A DNA stretch of 64,000 bases from Phascolomyces articulosus. Lineage: Eukaryota; Mucoromycota; Mucoromycetes; Mucorales; Lichtheimiaceae. The stretch covers positions 372,001 to 436,000 of the forward strand of contig JAIXMP010000030.1 of NCBI GenBank assembly GCA_025677815.1. The letters run 5' to 3'. Under the pieces are notes generated by a model. The model was given only the letters and a program-made list of their open reading frames with translations. It was not told where the DNA came from and did not search any database. Below are positions 36,796 to 49,666 of the stretch, in pieces. Within the stretch, counting starts at the first letter, position 1; each line of letters begins with the position of its first letter. The translations under genes and the position numbers were made by a program.

Positions 36796-38743
36796 TTATT
36801 TGATTCCAATATATCTATAAAGGAAAACATGAGTCAGTTAGCATACTAATACATTATATGTAATATATCTGGTCAATTTCTATATAATAATACATACTTG
36901 TTTGTGAATCTGAATTTATCCAGGATATGTTCAATCATAGGATTACCTCCTAACGCACGGATTTCTTGTACAATTTCACGATCAAGGTCGATTAAGAGAT
37001 CTCGACAATAGTCTAAACTCTTTGCACGTTTCAAAAGATCTAAAGCTTCCATTAGTATATCATGGTTAGTGGTGCGCAATCTTAGGATTTCCATGAACCG
37101 GAGTCGATCTTGTTCAGTCACTAAATCACTTTGATGTGTCATGAAATGAATAATTGGAAGGGAGAATTTTCCTTCAGATACATCTTCACAGAAACAACCT
37201 TTTTCTTCAATCCACTATAAAATAGTACGTACATAAAATGATGTACGCATTCTTTGTTAGTCATTGTGCTTGATGCCACGTAATGCAATATCATAGAGAA
37301 TGTTCCATATACATGATGAAGTTTTTTTGTTTACCTGTGCAGATTCGAAGCCTAAGAAATCATTCGTGATTTGTCCAAGTTTACCAAACTTGTTGATCAA
37401 GTTGGTACAGTCACTAAAAGTATTTAGAAAGAAGAAAAAAAAATGAGGAAATGTTCTTTTTTTTTTGGAGAGTGTAATTATACATACATTGAGGATCGAC
37501 TTTCAGCTTGCATCAAACGAACTAACATACGCAAAAGAGCAGTGGTTTCTAATGTTTTTCAAGTAGGGAAAAAAGGTATTTGTTTTTATTAGGATGATAA
37601 CCCAGGAAAAAAGTTCAATTTAGTAGTAGCAAATACATACTGCCGTCTACTACGATGTCAATATACTCTTGTTCGGTTGGGCAGATCACATTATCACGCC
37701 AATGGAGTTCAATACCTTTATTTAATAAATAAAGATAAGTTTATGTTCTGTGTATTATATTACCAAATGTGTTGTTTTTATTCACTAGATAATAGTTGAG
37801 TGGTTCATTACCTTGACCCAATTGAAACTTGCTGAATTCCTCTATATCAAGAATTAGACAATATTAGGAAAAGTAAAATAGTTTCTTATTATTGTATGCA
37901 TCCTGATTATAAGATCTTTGACAAAATTATTTACCGGAATAGATCTTGAGTGCTTCAGGATTATTCAATTTACGAATTTCTTCCAAAGCAAGACCACAAA
38001 GATAAAGAGCAGTACTAATAGTTTTTGGCATTCCATAGAGCAAATGAGTAGCCGGTACGCCACGTCTCATTTTGGAATCATCTTGAATATCATCAATCCT
38101 AAGAATGAGTCATGTTTTGTTGGCATATATATGATTATAAAAACAACAATACCGCAATGCTCTTGGACACATTGCCATGATACATTATAAAAAATAAAAA
38201 AAAACATACATAAGACTTGCGTTATGCAACATATAGATTGCATTAGAAATGATTAATAGTCTTTCTTCAGGAACTTGTAACCAAAGATTCAAAGCTTTCA
38301 TCAAGTTTTTACGAAAGTTTTTTCCTGGGTTTTTAGTAAGATAATGATGAGGTTCTAACATATCCTATTGAGAAAAAAAGAGGATGGATCAATAAAGTGA
38401 GATAGAGTTAAAAGGAAAAAAAAATCATATGGTAACAATAATACTAGAACCTTACGTCTTTGGCCTTTTTTATAATTTCAGGTTCTTCAGGTTCTTCATC
38501 TACGACGGTCGTCGTCGTCATTGTTGATTTTGCATCATATTTGACATCCAGACCAAATTTTTCGTTTTGATAATGATGCTGCCTGTTGCTGTTATGAAGA
38601 TGGTGATCTTCGTAAAACGATACGTTTTCTGATACCACTTTAATTTCGGTAGGTATATTCAAAGTACCAGACTCTGAAGGACATGATCTTTTATTAAGAC
38701 ATGCTGCTTTGATATAAGAAAATAAATGAATGTGTTTAAACAT
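36796..38743 (-). CDS. Geranylgeranyl diphosphate synthase-like protein
   Basis: Trans-prenyl diphosphate synthase family, which makes GGPP from IPP and allylic diphosphates for carotenoids, protein prenylation and related pathways. Minus-strand exons: 38743-38456, 38364-38210, 38098-37935, 37841-37812, 37715-37641, 37548-37488, 37413-37335, 37214-36898 and 36814-36796, giving 395 residues with a 96-residue non-conserved N-terminus. Conserved order: EPHHYLTKNPGKNFRKNLMK, MLHNASLMIDDIQDDSKMRR with the first Asp-rich motif DDIQD intact, GVPATHLLYGMPKTI, GQGIELHWRDNVICPTEQEY, DGKTTALLRMLVRLM and CEDVSEGKFSLPIIHFM. The second Asp-rich motif, usually DDYxNL after a QIR-like stretch, reads QITNDFLGF: the first Asp is Asn and the Arg is Thr. 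It may be an inactive or regulatory paralogue, or an enzyme with altered chain length. Exon 4 is only 30 nt. The last 19-nt exon is inferred from the splice sites and less sure. Confidence 0.85.
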
Positions 38744-41700
38744 TATAAATAAATAAATAAACGAACGAATGTACTAATAAATAATATGCTTTTTTTTTAA
38801 AAAAAAAAAAAGAATGGAAAAAGAAAGACAGATGGTTTGAGATGATGAGGATGGAGTACTTCTTTTATTTTATGTATTTATATACAAAGTGGTTGATGTT
38901 GTTGTGTTGCATTTATGCCGTTGTAACACCCGGTCACGTTGTGTCGTCTTTTTCGTTGACTGTTTAGTATAGCGATGATGATAATTGTAACCATGTAATA
39001 GTGCGGGGGATTGTTGTTGTTATTGAAGGAATAATAAAATATGTATCCAATGGACGACATATATACACACGATCCATCAAAGTAAATTGCTACTTTTCAT
39101 TTATTTTTCATGCACTTTTCGCACGTTATCAAGCCTCATATTAAGGACACACTTAAAATGGTAAATCGACAAATTTACAAAATAATAGATTTTCGGTTTT
39201 CTGCTCGTTGCTATTCCCTATATTATTGGCTTTTTCCATTGAGTTGATTTGTTGTTATGCCAAAATATTAATAATACCTACATATTACAATCGATGGATC
39301 ATGAAAACATGAAAGGTGAAAGTAGAAAATCAAAATAAATACTAAAAAAAACAAAATGTATTAATGCATCGTTTTTTTTTCTTATTTTGGTTATCTTGAT
39401 TTCTCACCTCTAACAAAGACTTTCGTCTTTTTATTTCTTTATTGTTAAATTACTCAGTAGCCTTTTCTGGTCGATATAAATATCTAATAAATTGGCACCC
39501 TTCTATGTAAAATAATTGTTTTTTTTTTAAAAAAAAAAACTCATGCCGCTTATACTTTTTTAAAATTAGAAGAGTCAACAAAAAGATTTCATAATCATCT
39601 CAAAATCAATTTCTCTTCTATGATGGTTCTGATTTATTTATAGCAAAGCTAGTAGAAGAGAGATTATTATAGAAATATTCATCTTGCTTATTTTTTTTAA
39701 ATATACGTTCTATGACATAGTAAAGAAGTACAATGGAAATAAATATATTTCATGAATAACATTTTTATATCAAAAAAAAGAAAATTATATTTGAAACCTT
39801 CCTATACTATAACTATTAACAAAAAAAAATATTCATGAATTTCAACAAGTTTTTTGATCCTCATGATGTTATTGTTGCTCTTCTTTTTTTTTATCATCAC
39901 GCCATCGTAGTAGATCAATAAATGTCTTATATTATATATTTATTATTTGTTGTGTTGGGGATAATAAATGGCTGAACAAGAAGTATCTGTGGTTGTCATT
40001 TTTAGTATAAAGACCCAATAGTTTGGTTACTAAATTGCTACACCAGATCACTGATCTAATGAATATTTTAATATATACATCAACAAACAAGCATCCATCT
40101 CTTCTTGTTCTTCTTTCTTAATATTATTGGAATATCATGTCCATGAATGGACGTATTCATGGATAGTAATTTTTATTTACCATAAAAGGTCAGACAGCGA
40201 AAACAAAGTTCTGATTCTTTTTCTCTCTCCACATTTTTATTATGCTATAGTAACAAATAGTCTAGTTATTTTCCTGGTAAAAAAAATGTGCTACAAGAAC
40301 AGACATACAATCATAAGCAGATTTTGTTCTCGAAAATAAAAATAAAAAAGATTCCAAATTTTGGGTAAATTTTTTCGTCAAATTGGCGTAGAATGACATA
40401 TCACTGGGTTCATTATTTTTCTCATCATTAAATTCTCTCATCATAATAGTTATAACGATATAATAAGAGAGGTGTGGCATTCTATGAAGAGGTGTTTAAT
40501 TTATTATGAAAAAGTCAATAATTTATTACCTTTTGAAAGAAAATGCTGGACTAATAATGGTAATCCAACCAAAAATGGGTCAACTGAGTAAGTCACACCA
40601 AAATTTCATTAAGTCATTCATATAGAATACATACTCACTTACTCTCCCCTAAGCCCAGTTTTTTACCCTTATATAAAAATATGATAAGGTGCGAAAAAAT
40701 CATGAAAAAATTTCAGGATTTTTTTTTTTTTGAGTTCTGTGTAATATTGTTCGGCACCTATCCGATTAGGTTTAGTTAGAATTATGTCCATAGTAAATAA
40801 TAATTATAACATTTTGACTTGCTTTTTTTAAAAGTCGCACCAGATCATGCTTTTTCTTCTTTCAAGTGTGCTACCATCCTGTCTTATTTTTTCATTTTGA
40901 TATTTTTATTCCATGGATAAATTTTTACTACTAACGGTTTTTATTTTTTTTAAAGAAAAGAGAAAAGCAAGGTGATGATTGAAAAGGATCTTTTGATCTA
41001 TCATCATATTACTATTGTATCTTATATCCGATCGATTAACCTCGTCACTGTTATCCAGTTTCTAACATAATAATATATACAGGCTATTATATTTTTATTT
41101 CATTTTATTATTTACATGTGATATCGCTGTTAAAGAAACCCGAAAACATGATAAAAGAAGTTCCTCCCCTAGTTAATTTAAATAAGAATGAATGATATGA
41201 AAACAATAAATCAAAAATTGAAAAAAAAGTTAAATGATCTTGATATATGTATAAGCGATGCTTCTTTTTTTTTCTTTCATTACGTACGACTCTATTTATC
41301 CGTTCAATAGGAATGGACTCTCTCTCTTTAATAATAATGGGTGATCTGTTGATTTATTTTCCTTGTTTCTCCAGTGTTCATGTCGTACGCCATATATTAC
41401 TCTTTTTTAACCAATTGTTCAACATGTTTATAATGTAGTAGCATGATAAAATACATCATTATGTGTGTCTACTTTTCAATATCCAATATTTCCATATATT
41501 GATAATTTCGTTGCCAATGATGAAGAGCATCACCAATTGTATTACAAGAAGTTTTGCTTTCTTTTTACAATGTAATTACCGAGGGAAAACGTGTGTTATT
41601 GATTTCAATGTAATACGCATCTGCAAACACCCGCTCACACGTGTTATCGTATGATATCTATTACTATCTACTACTAAGCTTAAAGATACACGGCAACGGT

Positions 41701-42270
41701 CAATATTATATTGTGCTATGATGATGATGAAACTCTAGATCGATAGAAATTCTATGCGATGTAACGATCATCGTATGTTATAATCTGTTTTTTATGTTAC
41801 TTAGGAACCGAGTGTAGTTTTTAGATAAAGATAAGATAAAAAAAATTGGCCAAAAGAGCGGCTCTCTTTTTCTTTCTTCAAAAAAAATTCTTTAGCACTT
41901 AATAGAACACGCATGGACTTAATGATATATAAATTATCATATCATGGTTGCAAAAGGTATTATATGAATTAAATACACCAAATTCTCGATCCTTTTACCC
42001 AGGAGTCATCGTTGTTGTTTTGTATATAGTATTTGTATATATTTGATTGTTGCATGAAAAAAAAAGTAATTGGAAATAAGATGCGATGACAAAAATAGCA
42101 TGTGTGAGAGAAAAAAAAAGTGAATAGATTACAATAAAGAAAAAAAAAAGGAGAGAGAGAAGGTTAATAATGTTATTTTGTTAATGTAATACATTGTGTG
42201 TATGCGAGAGAAAAAGGATGAGAGAGAGAGAAGAGATGAGATATGTTTGTTAAAATAAATAAAATATAAT
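38744..42270. other. Long gene-poor stretch
   Basis: 3.5 kb with no supported gene or RNA. T/A junction tracts at 38790-38811 and 39519-39539. Frames such as 40127-40339 and 41247-41438 are not protein-like. It includes the GGPP synthase-like promoter and the 3' side of FGAM synthase. Confidence 0.5.
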
Positions 42271-45200
42271 TTAGAAATTATCGCCAACCCACTTGCGGGC
42301 ATTACGGAAAAGACGAAGCCATGGACCCACTTGACCCCATGATTCTTCTGTAGGATACCATGAGTTACTTTCCTTAAGCACCACACGTTCAGGATGAGGC
42401 ATCATGGCCAAGACACGACCATTAGGTGTTTGAATAGCAGTGATACCTTCAGGAGAACCATTAGGATTATAAGGATATTGTTCAGTAGGCTTGCCATAGT
42501 TATCAACATAACGAGCAGCGGTCAAGCCTTGTTGTTTGAATTGATCCAATGCGGCTTGAGATCCAAATTGAGCAAAACCTTCACCATGAGCAACAGCAAT
42601 AGGGAAACGGGATCCGGCCATACCATCAAAGAAGATATTATTGGATTCTTGAATTTCTACCATAACGGTACGTGCTTCGAATTGTTCACTCTTGTTACGC
42701 ATGAAACGAGGCCATACGTTGGCTGTACCAGGAATCAATTCGGTCAAGTTGCTCAAGAATTGACAACCATTACAAACACCTAAAGCAAAGGTATCTTGAC
42801 GCTCATTGAAAAAGTGAGAGAATTCAGCACGAGCATGAGGATGTAAAAGAACGGATTTGGCCCAACCGGCACCAGCACCCAAAACATCACCATAAGAGAA
42901 ACCACCACAGGCAGCTAAACCAACAAAGTCCTTGAGAGACACCTTTTGTGAAATGATATCGGTCATGTGGACATCGACAGCTTCAAAACCTGCCAAATGG
43001 AAAGCAAAAGCCATATCAATTTGACCATTGACACCTTGATCACGCAAAATGGCAACACGAGGACGACGGGTCAAACCGGCAGTGATATCCGTAGCAGGAT
43101 CAAAAGAAAGTTCATAATGAAGACCAGGATCTTGAGCATCCAAGACATTATCATATTCAATCTTGGCACAATCGGCATTATCACGATGGGCTTGCATCAA
43201 ATATGAGGTTCTGCTCCATAAACGGAACAATTCAACACGACTGGCAGCAAAGACGGGTTGTTTACCGAAATTGAAAGAAATCACATCTTGTTCATCATGA
43301 GGAGTGACAGTGCCAATCTTGTAAGCTGATACACCAACACCAGACATTAAGGCTTCAAATTCATTCAAACGAGCTTCTTCTACTTGTACAACAGCACCCA
43401 ATTCTTCATTGTAAAGAGCAGCGACAACATCACCGTTTTGAACAATTTCATCCAATTGGATTTGAGCACCAACATGACCAGCAAAACACATTTCAACAAT
43501 GGTAGCAAACAAACCACCATCGGAACGATCGTGATAGGCCAAAATAAGGTTATCTTGTTCCTTAGCAATTTGCATGGCATTGAAAAAGTTCTTGAGTACA
43601 ATAGGATCTTCCACATCAGGTGCTTCATGACCAATTTGTTTATAAACTTGAGCAAGTGAAGAACCGCCCAAACGTTGTTTGCCTTTAGCAAGATCCAAAA
43701 AGACCAAAGTAGTACTAGGACTATTACGGAGTTGAGGGGTGTATGTCTTGTGATTGTTAATGACAGGAGCAAAGCCAGTGATGATAAGAGACAAAGGAGC
43801 AGTGACTTCCTTGTTTTGACCTTGTTGATCATTCCATTTCATTTTCATGGACATGGAATCTTTACCAACAGGAATGGCAATACCTAATTGAGGGCAAAGA
43901 TCAAGACCAACGGCTTGAACAGCATCGTAAAGACCAGCACCTTCACCTTCGTGATTGGCAGCACACATCCAATTGGCAGACATGCGGATATGACCAATAT
44001 CTTGAATGTTGGCAGCAGCCATATTGGTAATACATTCACCTACAGCCATACGAGCGGAAGCAGCAGGAGATAATAAAGCCAATGGAGTACGTTCACCCAT
44101 AGCCATGGCTTCACCAGTAATGATATCTTGACCATGCGATGTGGTAGTGACAGCCACATCAGCAACAGGCACTTGCCATGGACCCACAAATTGATCACGT
44201 GCAACCAAGGCAGTAATAGATCGATCACCAATAGTGATCAAGAACGATTTAGATGCAACAGCAGGTAATTGAAGGACACGCGAAGCGGATTCAGTCAAAA
44301 CATCAGTGATAGTAGAAGCTCGAGGTATATAAGATTTCAAGCTAGAATCAAAAGGAACACGAAGTGGGTTACGTGTTTCAGTAACACGCGACATCTTGGG
44401 TGGTTTACCAAATAAAACAGGCATAGGAAGATCAATAGGCGTATTATTCAATAAAGAATCCTTGACGACCAAACGTTTTTCAGCGGTAGCCTTACCGACA
44501 ATAGCATAAGGACAACGTTCACGAGCACATAATTCTTCAAAAACCTTAATTTTGGCAGGTGACACAGCAAGAACATAACGTTCTTGGGATTCGTTACACC
44601 AAATTTCCATGGGAGACATGCTATTATCATCACAAGGGACTTGACGCAATTCGATTTCAGCACCTAAATCACTATCATGCACAATTTCTGGAAGAGCATT
44701 GGAAAGACCACCAGCACCGACATCATGAATGGATTCAATGGGTGTTTCGTCACCAAGAGCATTACAGAAATCAATAACTTGTTGAGCACGACGTTCCATT
44801 TCCGGGTTATCACGTTGAACAGAAGCGAAATCTAAATCAGCACTGCTTTGACCGGATGCCATGGAACTGGCAGCACCACCACCAAGACCAATCAACATAC
44901 TGGGACCTCCCAAGACAATAAGATGAGCACCAGGATTGATGGGTTTTTTCAATACGTGAGCTGGACGAACACTACCGACACCACCAGCAATCATGATGGG
45001 TTTATGGTAACCACGTACTTCAGTAGAGGTTTCAGTGACAGGAACTTCTTCGGCAAAAGTACGGAAATAACCTGTTAAACAAGGACGACCGAATTCATTG
45101 TTAAAGGCAGCACCACCCAATGGGGCTTCCATCATAATATCAAAAGCAGAGGCAACATGACCAGGCTTTCCAAAATCGGTTTCCCAAGGTTGAATGTTAT

Positions 45201-46451
45201 CAGGAATCAACAAATTGGAAACGGTGAAACCAACAAGACCTGCCTTGGGTTTGGAACCTTGACCCACAGCACCTTCATCACGAATTTCACCACCAGAACC
45301 AGTGGAAGCACCAGGGAAAGGAGAGACAGCAGTAGGATGGTTATGGGTTTCAACCTAATTATCATATTCAACATGAATAACTTTCCTCCGAAATCCTTTT
45401 ATCCATATACGCACACACACAAACAAAATATAACAATAATAATAATAATCATTTTTACCTTGGCAAGATAATGGACATCTTCTGGGAAATGTTCATATTT
45501 GTTATTAGATGCACTGGAAGGAGCAAAACGTGTTGCCTTGGGACCTTCCAATACAGCGGCATTATCAGAATAAGCCGACAATGTATATTGAGGGCTAATC
45601 TTGTGAGTATTACGAATCATACCAAACAAAGAATGAGGTTTTCTTTGTTGATCAATAGTCCAATCCGCACCAAAAATCTTGTGGCGACAATGTTCAGAAT
45701 TGACTTGAGCAAACATGAACAATTCCACATCGGTAGGATTACGTTTCAAAGCATCTCCACTTCCCACAAAGGCAGAAATCAAATAATCAATTTCATCTGT
45801 TGCTAACGCCAAACCCAATTCCGTATTGGCCTTGACCAATTTTTCTCGTGCAATATCTGCATTTTCCAATCCATCTTGACCCAACAATTCCACCACAGTT
45901 AAAGGAGCAGGTGTTCCATGTTTAAACACGGATTCAGAAGCAGGTAATTGTGTGTTGACGGTTTGTGTCATACGATCATGAAGCAAGTCAGCAAACGTGG
46001 TTAATTCTTCTCCTGTTAAACTGGATCCATCCGATTTGGTAATCAAAAAGGCAGTACCACGTTCGACGCGTTCAACTTGGTCTTGAAGAGTACACAAGTG
46101 AGCAATATTGGTGGCCTTGGAAGACCAAGGTGAAATGGTACCAGCACGAGGTACAATAATGACCACAGTGCCATGAGTAGGTTGTTCATTGGTAGCCAAG
46201 AAATGAGCAATGGTAGCAGCAGCATCGTCAGCAATAGGATTGTTACCATAATGTAAAAGACTACGCAAGATCTGGCCTTGTTCACTAGACGCGTTGTCTA
46301 ATAACGCCTTGGCTTCGTCGGATCGTGGTTGAACGAAATGAACAAAAAGACCAGCAATACCAGTGGCGGAAGGAACATGACTTTGAATATCCTTAAGGAT
46401 ACTTTTGCTCTTAAAGTCAGAGAGCGCGGAAGTACCAGGCAACACCAGCAT
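42271..46451 (-). CDS. ADE6: Phosphoribosylformylglycinamidine (FGAM) synthase
   Basis: Cytosolic enzyme of step four of de novo purine synthesis: converts FGAR, glutamine and ATP to FGAM. Two exons, 46451-45459 and 45354-42271, separated by a 104-nt intron, give 1,358 residues, the length of the eukaryotic single-chain enzyme. In order: N-terminal domain and linker ([17 protein letters not shown], with the family's NSEHCRHK signature), first AIRS-like domain from [20 protein letters not shown], the glycine-rich [19 protein letters not shown], the second AIRS-like half around [12 protein letters not shown], and a C-terminal class I glutamine amidotransferase domain with the catalytic Cys in [12 protein letters not shown] (about residue 1190) and His/Glu in MMPHPERV (about 1315). 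The start ATG is the first in frame and gives the expected N-terminus. Divergent from GTP cyclohydrolase I. Symbol by yeast orthology. Confidence 0.97.
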
Positions 46452-47826
46452 GTGCGCGTTATATATTTTTTATAAAAATAAAAAAAGGGTTTATGTGGGG
46501 GAAGGGTTTTTGGAAGGAAAGAAGTTGAAAGGGATCCAACTTTTTTTTTTTTTTTCCCACTCAAAATTAAAGCGGGAATAATGTCATTCCCCAAATCAAC
46601 CATCCCAAATTCATCCATCTTTTTTACTTCAAAATCTCAGCTCTCCCTCAGTAATAGTAAAAAAAAGGGGGGAAACAAGAAAAACGGTCTCGCATTACTC
46701 AAAATGCATCAATCAGAAAAAAATAAAAGCCACTACATCATTTTCTTCTATTCCCTCATCTAATTTTCCTAAATGGTCCCCCTTTGAATGCATAAATGGT
46801 TCTCTGCTTCTTTTCTACCTTAATCTTATCTGATACGTAATTAGTTAAAATAAAGATATTTTGTTTAAATAATAATCCTATCTAACAGCGAAATAAGATA
46901 AAACATGCATTCATCTTCAGCTTGTTACTTTTATATATCTGACTGTTGGAATATGGAGAACTAAATAGTATCTATTCATGTCATTGTTAGTTATTCTATT
47001 GATATATGATATCAATCTATAGGGCACACCAAGTATGATTTTATATCCAGTTTGTCAATGATAAAGATAATCCAAGATAAAGCATCACTGAAATTTGACA
47101 ACTTCTTGAAGAATTCCCAATTTAGGAATAAATTATTTGTAAAATATATCATGATAATATACCACTGGCACTATCCTCCAAAAAAGAAAAAAAAAAAGTA
47201 GTATATCATCTAAAATATCGTTCTTTCTAACCATGCATAAAAAAAACCCATAAACTAGAATGATTTTAAATTCTGCATACAATCCAATAGATTCATCTCA
47301 TCAACTCAATCCAAACCAATGGATTACTTATCTCTCAAAAAAAAAGTCCGTCCAGTTTTGCTTTATGTATATTACAAATAGTCAACCCGCAAAGCCTATA
47401 TAATCTATTTATCTATTTCTTGAAATTTACAAAGTGATAAAAAACGTCATAAGAAAAAATATACAAAAATCATTATAACCAATTCAAACGAATTTGTATC
47501 AATCAAACCAATGATAATAAAATCGACCTTTTCCATGCAAAGCAACCATTTAGATATCCAATCAGAATAATAAAGATTTGGTTTCATACCCATCAGAACT
47601 CCATCCCCTCTATTTATTAAGCATCCGTGCGAAAATCCATTCCATGATCCAATCAAAATGATTCAGAAAAAAGCACCGCCGTCACATTATAATCCGATCT
47701 CTTTTTTTTTTTTTTTTTTCTTTTTCACTTTTTTTTTTCTGTTCCTGCCAAACTCTACTTTCTTCCCCGCAACCTATATTTTTTATATCTATATACCAAC
47801 CCCCAAAACTACTAAACAGAATAACA
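46452..47826. other. Shared upstream region of FGAM synthase and GTP cyclohydrolase I
   Basis: 1.4 kb between two divergent genes, with long T tracts at about 46542-46555 and 47702-47737. No other gene seen. Confidence 0.5.
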
Positions 47827-49101
47827 ATGGCATTCCTTGAAGACGATTCCAAACCTGTCCCTTCTCCTTCACAATCGTCTATCATGTCGACTCGGTCTTT
47901 TATTAGTCGACAAGATAGTCCTGTGGATATTGACGGCCTTAGTTATCCAAGTAAGCTGTCTTTCTTTTTTTCTTTGTTGTACTGTTGTTAGATACAAGTG
48001 ATATTAATAGGATGATACTATAGGCAAAGGGGCTAGAGTACGAAGAGATGAAACTAGCGCAGAACGTGATGAACGAACAGCTAAAATTGCAGAAGCTGTA
48101 AAGACCATTTTATCATGCATTGGTGAAGATCCAGAAAGAGAAGGTTTATTGAAAACACCTGATCGATATGCTAAAGCTTTGATGTTTTTTACAAAGGGTT
48201 ATGAACAAAATATTCGAGGTAAAGATTATATTTATAATGGAATGGACAAAGGAAAAAAGAAGAAGTGAAATGTTTGCTAATTGGGTATATTTATTTTTAT
48301 AGACGTCATTAATGATGCTGTGTTTGAAGAAGGTATATATATATATATAAGAGGAAGAGAGTGTTTTTATAGAATATATAGAAGAGAGAATTAATCATGA
48401 TTATTAATAGATCATGATGAAATGGTAATTGTCAAGGATGTGGATGTATTTTCATTATGTGAGCATCATATGGTACCATTTACGGGTAAAATCAGTATTG
48501 GATATATTCCCAATCGTCGTGTGGTAGGACTTAGTAAATTAGCAAGAATTGCTGAAATGTTTACAAGAAGGTATGATTCCGTTATCAGAAGGGAAAAAAA
48601 GGAAGGGGAAAAGGGGTTGGTTTGTAAAAGGAGATTTTTTCTCACGCTACGTTTTTTTCTTCTCCCCCAAATGACAACAATAAAAAAAAATAGATTACAA
48701 GTTCAGGAACGAGTAACAAAACAAATTGCCACTTCACTCATGGAAATTTTACAACCACAAGGTGTTGCTGTTGTTATGGAAGCATCTCATTTGTGCATGT
48801 GTATGCGGTATGTACATACGTTTTTTATGATGGACGATCATTGTTCTCTTTTATAGACCAAAATACTAATTTATACAATTTATACTTTTTTTATTTTATT
48901 TTTATTTTCATGCAGAGGTGTGCAGGTAAATTGAATTTTATTATTAAAATTTGACAGATAGTAGCATATATATTCATCTTCTTGTTCTCCTTTTTTTATA
49001 TATAGAAACCTGGTAGTGCAACCACAACAAGTTGTATGATGGGATGTTTCCGTAGTAACCCAAAGACCCGTGAAGAATTCTTGACGCTTATCCGGAGGTA
49101 A
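47827..49101 (+). CDS. FOL2: GTP cyclohydrolase I
   Basis: Converts GTP to dihydroneopterin triphosphate, the first step of folate and pterin synthesis. Exons: 47827-47950, 48024-48218, 48303-48332, 48411-48570, 48694-48807, 48916-48925 and 49006-49101, giving 242 residues. The catalytic core is complete: [40 protein letters not shown] with zinc-ligand Cys and His, [33 protein letters not shown], and [16 protein letters not shown] with the second zinc Cys. It ends [11 protein letters not shown]. Exon 3 has 30 nt and exon 6 only 10 nt; both are required, since leaving out exon 6 would lose GVQ of the signature and shift the frame. The variable N-terminus (Ser/Pro-rich) is typical of fungal enzymes. 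Symbol by yeast orthology. Confidence 0.95.
48916..48925 (+). other. 10-nt micro-exon of GTP cyclohydrolase I
   Basis: AGGTGTGCAG between a CATGCAG acceptor ending at 48915 and a GTAAAT donor from 48926. It completes the R and encodes G-V-Q of the conserved MRGVQKPG signature. Confidence 0.9.
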
Positions 49102-49666
49102 ATAAGTAGTAGGTTTATGGAATATAGAATGGATTGTAAGGTACACCTCCTTTTTTCCCCCCTCTACTTTTGACATGTCACATCCAAACAATAACAACCT
49201 TAAATAATCTTATCTTTTACCTTACCTTACATCATCTATTATCTTTACTACTACTACCATTATAACACACAGACACTTGTTTTTCTTCATTTCTATTTCC
49301 CACACACGCACCCTTTTTTTATATATTTTTCGCATTCAACAATACCGAAATCATCATTATTTTATTTTCATATTTTATTTTCTTTTATATATATAATTAT
49401 TTCAACATATAATCATCAATCCCCCCCCTCACAGCTCTTTCACACCTTATATAATAATAGATTCTCTCTCTCTCTCAATTTTTTTAAATGTAATTCTTCC
49501 AAATATATAAAAAATATATATATTTATGTATAAAAAAAAATATTTTATATAATCAAGATAATAATACGAATAATAATAATAATAATATACAATGATGACA
49601 TAAGGATTGTGTTTTTTTAGAGGTGATTGTCGTTTTACAAAATTTATATTAGCTATAAAAAAAGAT
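49102..49666. other. Convergent 3' intergenic region
   Basis: Between two convergent genes; contains pyrimidine-rich and TATA-rich stretches and a C8 run near 49420. No gene seen. Confidence 0.45.

Noticed and set aside
42394..45078. Many overlapping plus-strand frames across FGAM synthase
   Set aside because: Reverse-strand shadows of a long, well-conserved coding exon.
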